Assembly (NCBI GenBank): GCA_017347445.1
Contig: AP021856.1
Span: 2,736,613 to 2,800,612, forward strand
Reading direction: 5' to 3'
Source of the DNA: Candidatus Brocadia pituitae
Lineage (GTDB): Bacteria > Planctomycetota > Brocadiia > Brocadiales > Brocadiaceae
Length of the DNA: 64,000 bases
The translations under genes were made by a program, and so were the position numbers. The notes under the pieces were generated by a model. That model did not search any database, was not told where the DNA came from, and saw only the letters and a list, made by a program, of their open reading frames with translations. Below, in pieces: positions 27,313 to 33,773 of this stretch. Positions within the stretch are counted from its first letter, which is position 1, and each line of letters begins with the position of its first letter.

Positions 27313-28722
27313 TTATGATGGGCAAAGACCGTATTCTTTTATTTTATTATATAATGTTGTTCTATTAATACCCAATATCTTCGCAGCCTCGGTTCTCCGC
27401 CAAGAAGTCTCATTAAGAACTTTCTGAATATGTTGTCTTTCAATATTAGCCAAAGAACGAATGTCTAAAGTTTCATTATTCTCCCCGTCATAGTTCTTGT
27501 CATTGGTAACATTAGCATTTACAATACCTCCTTTTCTCGAATCAATAGAAACACCGATTTCCGGGCTCAGTACGCCGTTACCAGCAATTAAAACAGCGCG
27601 CTCGACTACATTTTTCAACTCACGAATGTTTCCAGGCCATTTGTATTCCAAAAGCATTTTCTCTGTTTCTGCAGGTATGTGATGAACATTTTTGTTAAAT
27701 TCATTATTATATTTATGCACAAAATGTTTCACCAAAAGCATAATATCGTCTTTTCTTTCCCTCAACGGCGGTATATAAATGGGTAAAACCTTTAATCTAT
27801 AATAAAGATCTTTTCTAAAATTATCGGATTCTACTTCTTCTTCCAAGTTTCGGTTTGTTGATGCAATAACCCTGACATCAATCTTAATGTCATTAATTCC
27901 CCCAACCCTTTTAAATTGCCGTTCTTGTAAAATTCTCAAAAGTTTCGCCTGTAAAGTAATACCCATTTCACCTATTTCATCTAAAAAGATAGTACCTTTA
28001 TCCGCAACTTCAAACAAACCAGGCTTCCCTGTTGTAATTGCACCCGTAAACGAGCCTTTTTCATAACCAAATAATTCTGCCTCAAGAAGACTCTCTGTTA
28101 AAGCTGCGCAATTTATATCTACAAAACGACCATTTTTCCTTGAACTTAAATGATGAACAGCCCGCGCTACAAGCTCCTTGCCAGTCCCACTTTCTCCTTG
28201 TATTAATACCGTTGTTGATGGACTCTTTGCTACCTGTTTTATAAGGTTATAAATTGCTTTCATCTGGTAACTATTTCCTATAATTACAGAACCAGGCTCA
28301 TCAGCAAAAGTACACTGCTGTGCCCGCAATTCAAGAACTTCTCTTCTTAATGCCTGAGTACTCAACGCCTTTTCAACAACTAGCTTTAAATGCTCCGTTT
28401 TAAAAGGCTTTTCCAAATAGTCATAAGCCCCAGATTTCATTGCCTCCACTGCAGAGTCAACGCTCCCATATCCAGTCATAACAATAATTAAAGCATTAGG
28501 ATCTTTTGTTTTTACTTTTTCCAGAAGCTCTATTCCACCCATGTTAGGCAATCGCAAATCCAATAACACTAAGTCTGGTAAAAATTCGTTTATCTTCTCC
28601 AGTGCCTGCTCACTAGTTTCTGCAACAATAACATCATACCCTAATCCAGATAAAAACTCTTTTATCGAAAAACGAATCGTTTCCTCATCGTCCACAATAA
28701 GAATTATTGCCTTAGACGACAT
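27313..28722 (-). CDS. Sigma-54-dependent response regulator (NtrC family), second copy
   Basis: A 469-residue protein: receiver with Asp55 (LLDLRLP), AAA+ domain with Walker A G-E-S-G-T-G-K-E, the sigma-54 loop written GSFTGA, and a Fis-type helix-turn-helix (EAAKILGINRTTLYNKI) at the end. A strong AAGGGGG precedes ATG 28722. It is similar in plan to the regulator at 18359 but clearly a different gene. The adjoining receiver-RsbW fusion and TPR genes suggest it belongs to that group; a 10-bp palindrome upstream could be its own operator. Confidence 0.9.
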   Translation of the reverse strand: MSSKAIILIVDDEETIRFSIKEFLSGLGYDVIVAETSEQALEKINEFLPDLVLLDLRLPNMGGIELLEKVKTKDPNALIIVMTGYGSVDSAVEAMKSGAYDYLEKPFKTEHLKLVVEKALSTQALRREVLELRAQQCTFADEPGSVIIGNSYQMKAIYNLIKQVAKSPSTTVLIQGESGTGKELVARAVHHLSSRKNGRFVDINCAALTESLLEAELFGYEKGSFTGAITTGKPGLFEVADKGTIFLDEIGEMGITLQAKLLRILQERQFKRVGGINDIKIDVRVIASTNRNLEEEVESDNFRKDLYYRLKVLPIYIPPLRERKDDIMLLVKHFVHKYNNEFNKNVHHIPAETEKMLLEYKWPGNIRELKNVVERAVLIAGNGVLSPEIGVSIDSRKGGIVNANVTNDKNYDGENNETLDIRSLANIERQHIQKVLNETSWRRTEAAKILGINRTTLYNKIKEYGLCPS

Positions 28723-28809
28723 TTATACCCCCTTTTTACTAAAAAACAGCCTGCCAGACCCCTTAAATTAGCGTTCTATTATTAAACATGCCGTTAGCAA
28801 ACTACCATA

Positions 28810-28832
28810 ATATGTTGAATATTTCAACATAT
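28810..28832. repeat. Perfect 10-bp palindrome upstream of the NtrC-type gene
   Basis: Arms ATATGTTGAA and TTCAACATAT flank a 3-base TAT centre. It lies 88 bases upstream of ATG 28722 and 51 bases after the stop at 28883. No T-run follows on the coding strand, so it is not an intrinsic terminator; a dimeric activator or repressor site is more likely. Confidence 0.5.
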
Positions 28833-28882
28833 TTAGATGGCATATCTTACTATTTGAATTAGCAAACAACATTCCGTCTATA

Positions 28883-30061
28883 TCATTTCCTATGAACATC
28901 TATCAACAATTGCAATTGTTTAATCTTCTCTTTTGATCGCGATTTTTCGTTAATATTTTTTGTAAATTTCAGGCTATACTGGTATTGCTCAAGAGCGCCC
29001 GCCAGATTTCCGTTAGCTTCATAGAGAGAAGCGAGATTCAATCTCGTCTCATTGTCGGCTTGATTTCTGCTTAAAACCAGGTTAAATGCACTGATAGCTA
29101 ATTCATCTTTGCCTTTAAGTTTATATAATTCCCCTAAATGTTTATAGTATTTTATCTGATTCATGGGGTAGATTGGGATTACTCGATTATAAACATTAAT
29201 TGCATCATCTAACATCCCCATATTATGGTAAATATTCGCAAGTTCATAAAAAGGATCAACTTCCAAAAATGACAAACAACGGATATCTTCCTCATCGGCG
29301 GCAAAATATTTTATCAACTCCTTGCCTTCTTCAATTAAAGAGTCCTTCATTTCCGGATATTTCGAATAATGTGAAAACAAAGCACTGTGAATTAAAAATG
29401 ACCCAGGTATCTCAACAGAGAGATTTTTTAATCTTTCTGTTGCCTCTTCATAGGTAATATTTCCTTGTTGATAATTGCATTGTATATAGTCAATTTCTTT
29501 TTGAACATTTGCACCTTTACATACATGAATAATTTGTTGCACAAGTTGCTCTGTCATTTCTGGTATTTTTTCCCGTGATTCACATTCACCAACCAACACA
29601 CTTACTGTTTTTTTTGCTTTCACGTGGACAACCTCAATATTGGCCCGCAGGATATCTCCAAACTGGTTTACAGTACCCTTGAGAGCAAAATCAGCATTTG
29701 TTTTTTCTGCAACTCGAATGAGTACCTTTGAATTAACGTTAGCAAATAAATCTACAATATTTGCCTTTGTCAGCATATTTTTCACATCCGCATTCTCAAT
29801 TTTAATAATATTTGACAACACGGCTTCTTGAATAAACTCATATGTTCGCTCTTGCTCCATTACATCACTATACCCAGAACGAATTAATTCAGACCTTATT
29901 ACATCATCAATTTCCGGAAAAAGACCATTTGAATCACAATTGTACTGAAAAGGGAAAATAACAATCTTTATCTTTCTCTCATTCCCAGAAATAATACTCT
30001 GAAAACTAATCGAAAGCATGAACAGCATTGCAATAAATTGGCAATATATTTTCAAACGCAT
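28883..30061 (-). CDS. Secreted protein with CsgG/TolB-like N-terminal domain and TPR repeats
   Basis: From ATG 30061 the protein has 392 residues: signal peptide (about 1-25), an N-terminal domain at 30-160 that resembles the CsgG/FlgO/TolB-like nucleotide-free fold (IKIVIFPFQYN, then ADFALKGTVNQFGDILRA), and four or five TPR units from 240 to 385. A longer frame reaches TTG 30133, but those codons lie within a transcription terminator, so I reject that start. The ribosome site before 30061 is weak. Proteins of this group act in outer-membrane assembly; this one sits between flgM and the NtrC-type regulator. Confidence 0.7.
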   Translation of the reverse strand: MRLKIYCQFIAMLFMLSISFQSIISGNERKIKIVIFPFQYNCDSNGLFPEIDDVIRSELIRSGYSDVMEQERTYEFIQEAVLSNIIKIENADVKNMLTKANIVDLFANVNSKVLIRVAEKTNADFALKGTVNQFGDILRANIEVVHVKAKKTVSVLVGECESREKIPEMTEQLVQQIIHVCKGANVQKEIDYIQCNYQQGNITYEEATERLKNLSVEIPGSFLIHSALFSHYSKYPEMKDSLIEEGKELIKYFAADEEDIRCLSFLEVDPFYELANIYHNMGMLDDAINVYNRVIPIYPMNQIKYYKHLGELYKLKGKDELAISAFNLVLSRNQADNETRLNLASLYEANGNLAGALEQYQYSLKFTKNINEKSRSKEKIKQLQLLIDVHRK

Positions 30062-30102
30062 GATTAACCCAAGCACTATTCTCGTCACGAGTTTATTTAA
30101 TA

Positions 30103-30154
30103 AAATAAAAAAGCCCGTTAATTTGTATTTCAACCTTATACAAACTGACAGGCT
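30103..30154 (-). terminator. Intrinsic terminator after flgM and the zinc-motif gene
   Basis: On the minus strand a 17-bp stem (arms 30138-30154 and 30112-30128, one mismatch, two G-U pairs, starting AGCC and ending GGCT) with a 9-base loop is followed by TTTTTTATTTT. It stands 44 bases after the stop of the gene ending at 30198 and closes the flgM operon. Confidence 0.85.
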
Positions 30155-30197
30155 CTATAGTCTTCATAACTATCCAGCTATTTTATGGAACGCTCTT

Positions 30198-30401
30198 TTA
30201 AAGTGCCGAAAAAAACTTACAATTCACACCATCCTTATGTATTTTGATACGTATTGTTCTCAGACATTTTGGACATCTGCCTTCGTATGCCGTCCCTTCT
30301 TTATTCGTATAAACCCTTGTATAAACGTGGCAACAATCAAATTTAACACCAACATGTCGTTTAAACATTCCTGGGATAGTTGTTGCCTTGTTTTCTAGCA
30401 T
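30198..30401 (-). CDS. Small putative zinc-binding protein downstream of flgM
   Basis: A 67-residue protein from ATG 30401, chosen because AAAGG lies 7 bases upstream; a TTG at 30428 would add 9 residues and overlap flgM. It has a C-C-H cluster near the middle and a C-P-K-C pair some 20 residues later, followed by basic residues. The Cys/His arrangement suggests one zinc site. It follows flgM by 10 bases and is closed by a terminator, so it is a two-gene operon with flgM. I do not recognise the family; a role in regulation of late flagellar genes is possible. Confidence 0.65.
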   Translation of the reverse strand: MLENKATTIPGMFKRHVGVKFDCCHVYTRVYTNKEGTAYEGRCPKCLRTIRIKIHKDGVNCKFFSAL

Positions 30402-30411
30402 AAAAACACCT

Positions 30412-30738
30412 TTACTTCCTATTACCAAAAAGATCCATAATCTTTTCCGCTGTCTGCAAAATCACTTCAGGTCTGTCATAATAACCTTCTTTTATTTTTT
30501 GTTTAATCTCCACCATTTTTTCATGCCTCACATCAGGCATCTCGTTTGCGAGTTTTTTTAGTTCTGTAATCGTCTGTCCTAGTTTTTTTGCTTCTGCGGA
30601 AATATCGACAGAATCGGCTTTTTCATCTTCAGGTTGATCTTCTTTATTAATCTTTATTCGCAATTGATTTTCCTCAACATAATTTGAATTAACTTCTCTG
30701 GTGTGTAAGGAAGTATTAGAAACATCTTTTATAGTCAT
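30412..30738 (-). CDS. flgM: Anti-sigma-28 factor FlgM
   Basis: A 108-residue protein with a disordered, polar N-terminal half and the FlgM core in the C-terminal half (V-D-I-S-A-E-A-K-K-L, RHEKMVEIKQKIKEGYY, AEKIMDLFG). FlgM holds FliA inactive until the hook is complete, then leaves the cell through the export gate. The perfect AGGAGG lies 6 bases before ATG 30738; an ATG at 30744 directly abuts it and is too close. A sigma-28 promoter 106 bases upstream would let FliA drive its own inhibitor, as in Salmonella. Confidence 0.92.
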   Translation of the reverse strand: MTIKDVSNTSLHTREVNSNYVEENQLRIKINKEDQPEDEKADSVDISAEAKKLGQTITELKKLANEMPDVRHEKMVEIKQKIKEGYYDRPEVILQTAEKIMDLFGNRK

Positions 30739-30843
30739 TGTCATCCTCCTAAAAAAATCAATGCAACCTTGATAGTGCCTATACTCATGTAAAAATAAAC
30801 ATCCAGAAACACTATCCTACGATGTATTATTAGACACTTTTAT

Positions 30844-30870
30844 ATATCGGTATATTTTAAAAATAATTTA
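30844..30870 (-). promoter_or_regulatory. Sigma-28 (FliA) promoter of flgM
   Basis: The coding strand has TAAA at 30867-30870 and ACCGATAT at 30844-30851, separated by 15 bases, the same spacing as in the FliA consensus TAAA-N15-GCCGATAA. Seven of the eight key bases of CCGATA and TAAA match. The leader to ATG 30738 would be about 100 bases. AT-richness makes chance matches to the TAAA part likely, but the CCGATA core at the right distance in front of flgM is telling. Confidence 0.65.
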
Positions 30871-30916
30871 AACCTTTTTAAACTCATTTACTGAACTTAA
30901 AAATAGCGTAACACTT

Positions 30917-30935
30917 AGTTCTTTGAAAAATTAAC
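30917..30935 (+). repeat. Left inverted repeat of the decayed element
   Basis: AGTTCTTTGAAAAATTAAC, a perfect inverted copy of the sequence at 33637-33655. Beyond it, similarity continues loosely for four bases (ACTT on this side against ACTTT on the other). Confidence 0.85.
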
Positions 30936-30963
30936 AAGCGGTCTTACAAGTTGACCCAGAAGG

Positions 30964-30990
30964 CGTTTTAACTGTAGGAGTGTTAAAACG
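30964..30990. repeat. Subterminal hairpin of the decayed element
   Basis: CGTTTTAAC and GTTAAAACG form perfect 9-bp arms around a 9-base loop, 29 bases inside the left inverted repeat. It may be a transposase site or a structure that blocks incoming transcription; no T-run marks it as a plain terminator. Confidence 0.45.
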
Positions 30991-31054
30991 TGACAAAACT
31001 GACGTCACAGCACTCTTTATGGTATAAGAAGCTTCAGAAAAGAGAACCCTTTTT

Positions 31055-31600
31055 ATGAAACCCATACTCCTCTACTACCATTCACGAGAACTGCATGCAG
31101 ACAATATTGTCTTTATCAAGACTCTCATTGAGCATCATTTTCTCAAAGGACGATGTTATATTTTCCGAGAACTCTGCAAGAGTTGAAACTGAATACAATC
31201 CAATGGCAAGTTTAAAGAATACGTAGCATGAGACCTCCTTCTGAGTTTGGAAGAGCATGGATTGGTTTTGTCTCCACCACGCATACGGTAAAAAAATAAT
31301 CACAAAACCAAGGTCTTTGATCAGATGCCTCTTTTTGACAAAAGGACACGGGAAAGTGTCCAACTATTACTGACACAGAGGGATGCTCTCCCCAATGATC
31401 CAGGTGGTAAGAGATAATCAAGGGATTTACCTCTGGGGTATCTCCTGTATCACTACCACTACCTCGGATGCTCAGGCCTGTTGGCAAACATCTCAAACCA
31501 TCGTACGTATCGGCAACCAGGCGTTGCCTGCCTTGAATGGGTAAGTACCGCATGAAAGGTCAAGACCGTGATCGTTTCATCGGATGGGATGAGACTACCA
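31055..31600 (+). pseudogene. DUF4338 (DruA-like) protein, pseudogene
   Basis: From ATG 31055 the frame spells the DUF4338 N-terminus with in-frame stops: R-E-L-C-K-(S)-stop-N-stop-I-Q-S-N-G-K, later L-L-S-L-E-E-H-G-L-V-L-S-P-P-R, then YHYHYLG and VACLEWVSTA-stop-K-V-K-T, and after a one-base loss R-D-R-F-I-G-W-D-E-T. Several stops are explained by TGG to TGA or CGA to TGA changes. DUF4338 is the domain of DruA in the Druantia anti-phage system and also occurs near transposases. The second half of the domain is deleted: after about 31600 the sequence changes to IS66-like. It cannot make a working protein. Confidence 0.72.
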
Positions 31601-31602
31601 AC

Positions 31603-32287
31603 ATGACCACTTGCAAACGTATAAGCGATACATCGAAGATATCCCGCTGGTTGACCCTGTCGTGACGGAACATACGGTTCATGGATACTGGTGTTTTTCT
31701 TGCAAAAAGATCGTTCAACCCCTGGATACAAATGCCTTGCCAATCGCCCGACTCGGATTGCACCTTGTTGTCTTTACCAACGGTGTTTCTATCATCTGTT
31801 CACAGAACTCATGAAAGTAGGCACACACAACCAGTTTATCTCATGGAAAAGGTTCGGGAGAAAACTCTCCCGGTTGCTCAAAGATGCCACCGGCTATCCG
31901 GGAAAAAGACCCACCTTAGCCAGGCATGCTTTCTTAGGCTCAAAAAAAGATTGTATCGCAGACTTAAACAGTTTCTGGGAACACCCACTCAGGAAAAAGA
32001 CGCACAAAGATTGACCAAGCACCTGAACCGTTATAAACAGGCACTTTTCACGTTTCTGGAACATGAGGGCGTATGTCCCTATAATAACCATGCTGAGCAA
32101 CAGATGCGAAAAACGGTATTGACCCGAAAAGCCTTACAGCAGAGCTGCTCTGAGGACGGCGCTAAGACACCAGACATCCTCATGTCTCTTCTTCGCTCTG
32201 CGGAATTACAGGGAATTAATCCCGTAGAAAACCTTCTGGCAAGCACAAAAAACGCTCTTACGGTTAAAACGTCTTCTGGGTTAGCTT
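31603..32287 (+). pseudogene. IS66-like transposase, frameshifted and truncated
   Basis: Pieces in different frames read as an IS66-type transposase: a zinc-finger-like stretch (H-G-Y-W-C-F-S-C-K-K-I-V-Q-P) at 31600-31790, then KLSRLLKDA near 31860, and in a third piece KHLNRYKQALFTFLEHEGV with N-N-H-A-E-Q-Q-M-R-K-T-V-L-T-R-K near 32080-32130, the conserved C-terminal motif of IS66 proteins. Most of the central catalytic region is missing. The frame is cut at 32287 by the IS4-type element; its last codons are found at 33618-33641. Confidence 0.75.
32279..32287 (+). repeat. Target-site duplication of the IS4-type element, left copy
   Basis: GGTTAGCTT directly precedes the left inverted repeat and recurs at 33616-33624 straight after the right one. 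A preceding G at 32278 matches 33615, so the duplication is 9 or 10 bases. Confidence 0.85.
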
Positions 32288-33615
32288 CACTACTGTCCGG
32301 ATGTTTAAATAAATATCTGTTGTAAATACTATGATTCAAGAGAGATACAAGCAAAAAAGGTCGTAATCGATTTGAAATTCAACGTATACTATAGCCATTC
32401 TATTCTTCATAACAAACAGAAAGGAATGGCTCATGAATATAGGAAAAACTGTTTTCGCACAAGTAATCGATTTTTTACCCATGCATGAATTTCGCAAATG
32501 TGTTCAGCGTTACGAAGGCAATCACAAAGTAAAAAGCTTTTCATGCTTTGATCAATTTCTCTGTATGGCATTTGCTCAATTAACCTACAGAGAAAGCCTC
32601 CGGGATATTGAAGCCTGCCTGCGCTCGATGCAAGAGAAACTCTACCATATGGGAATTCGTGGTAAGGTTTCTCGCAGTACTCTAGCGGATGCAAATGAGA
32701 ACAGAGACTGGCATATTTATGCTGATTTTGCTCAAGTATTGATTCATAGAGCAAGAGACCTCTACAGTAATGATGAATTTTGTATAGACCTTGATCAGAC
32801 CGTTTATGCCCTGGATTCCACAACGATTGACTTATGCCTTTCCCTTTTTCCTTGGGCAAAATTTAGAAAGTATAAAGGAGCTATAAAACTGCATACTCTC
32901 ATGGATTTGCGCGGCAGCATTCCTTCGTTTATCAAAATTACCGACGGTAAGGTTCATGATATAAACGTTCTTGACGACCTTATTCCAGAGCCTGGTTCTT
33001 TCTACGTAATGGATCGTGGGTATCTCGACTTTGCACGGTTGTATAACCTCACCTTGTGCTTGGCATTCTTTGTTATTCGTTCTAAAACAAATCTCAAATT
33101 TCGGAGAATCTACTCACACCCGATTGATAAATCTCTTGGCCTGATATGCGATCAAACCATAGTTCTTTCAAATGCTGACTCAGCGAAAGATTATCCGGAA
33201 AAGTTACGACGAGTGGGCTATTACGATGCTGAAAATCAAAAAAATCTTACTTTCCTGACAAACAACTTTTCCCTTCCCGCCATTACCATTGCTCTTATTT
33301 ATAAATCTCGCTGGCAGATTGAATTATTTTTCAAGTGGATAAAACAACACTTGAGAATAAAAGCATTTTACGGTACTTCTGAAAACTCGGTAAAAACTCA
33401 AATATGGATTGCAATCTCCGTTTACGTGCTTGTTGCAATCATCAAAAAGCGCCTCAATTTAGACATGAGTCTCTACACAATTTTACAAATTTTGAGTATT
33501 ACCCTATTTGAGAAAGTCCCTATTTTGCAAGTACTTACAAATTCTGATTACAAAAGCGAACCGCGCGTTCTTTATAAACAATTGTCTTTGTTAAACTTAT
33601 AACCGGACACTAGTG
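32288..33615 (+). mobile_element. Intact IS4-type insertion sequence
   Basis: A 1.33-kb element with 13-bp terminal inverted repeats that differ at one position (CACTACTGTCCGG at 32288-32300; CACTAGTGTCCGG inverted at 33603-33615) and a target duplication of 9-10 bases (GGTTAGCTT, 33616-33624). It carries one complete transposase gene. Its target was the 3' end of the older IS66-like transposase frame. Intact gene and clean duplication indicate a fairly recent insertion. Confidence 0.9.
32433..33602 (+). CDS. IS4-family transposase
   Basis: A 389-residue protein with an N-terminal segment typical of one IS4 branch (SFSCFDQFLCMAFAQLTYRESLRDIE) and the DDE catalytic core: Asp in A-L-D-S-T, Asp in V-M-D-R-G-Y and Glu in the YREK-type motif Y-K-S-R-W-Q-I-E-L-F-F-K-W-I-K. 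All three acidic residues are present and the frame is unbroken, so it is probably active. AAGGA lies 7 bases before ATG 32433. I think it belongs to the ISPepr1-like group, from memory of the N-terminal motif. Confidence 0.93.
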   Translation: MNIGKTVFAQVIDFLPMHEFRKCVQRYEGNHKVKSFSCFDQFLCMAFAQLTYRESLRDIEACLRSMQEKLYHMGIRGKVSRSTLADANENRDWHIYADFAQVLIHRARDLYSNDEFCIDLDQTVYALDSTTIDLCLSLFPWAKFRKYKGAIKLHTLMDLRGSIPSFIKITDGKVHDINVLDDLIPEPGSFYVMDRGYLDFARLYNLTLCLAFFVIRSKTNLKFRRIYSHPIDKSLGLICDQTIVLSNADSAKDYPEKLRRVGYYDAENQKNLTFLTNNFSLPAITIALIYKSRWQIELFFKWIKQHLRIKAFYGTSENSVKTQIWIAISVYVLVAIIKKRLNLDMSLYTILQILSITLFEKVPILQVLTNSDYKSEPRVLYKQLSLLNL

Positions 33616-33624
33616 GGTTAGCTT
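33616..33624 (+). repeat. Target-site duplication of the IS4-type element, right copy
   Basis: GGTTAGCTT, identical to 32279-32287. Joining the two copies restores the IS66-like frame through to its stop codon at 33639-33641. Confidence 0.85.
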
Positions 33625-33636
33625 ATAAAACCACTG

Positions 33637-33655
33637 GTTAATTTTTCAAAGAACT
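33637..33655 (+). repeat. Right inverted repeat of the decayed element
   Basis: GTTAATTTTTCAAAGAACT, exact inverted copy of 30917-30935. The TAA stop of the old transposase frame overlaps its first bases. Confidence 0.85.
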
Positions 33656-33773
33656 AAAGTACCCGAAATTTCTTCTACCCCTTGTGAAAGACTATTACAA
33701 ATTTTTACCCACACAAAACGGAGAAGACACGTATTTTTTGGTTCGCGTGATAATCTCTGCTTAATATTGTATT

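Larger units (their letters stand above)
30917..33655 (+). mobile_element. Decayed DUF4338/IS66-like element, split by an IS4-type element
   Basis: A 2.7-kb unit bounded by perfect 19-bp inverted repeats (30917-30935 and 33637-33655). Inside, on the plus strand, are a broken DUF4338 frame and a broken IS66-like transposase frame, the latter interrupted by an IS4-type element at 32288. Without the IS4 insert the old element would be about 1.4 kb, much shorter than a working IS66-type element, so internal deletions occurred. The transposase frame resumes after the insertion and stops at 33639-33641, within the right repeat, which shows that these repeats belong to the old element. No target duplication is visible at its ends. 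Confidence 0.8.

Noticed and set aside
31212-31763. Minus-strand frames within the decayed element
   Set aside because: The plus strand carries recognisable DUF4338 and IS66-like pieces there; the minus frames are by-products.
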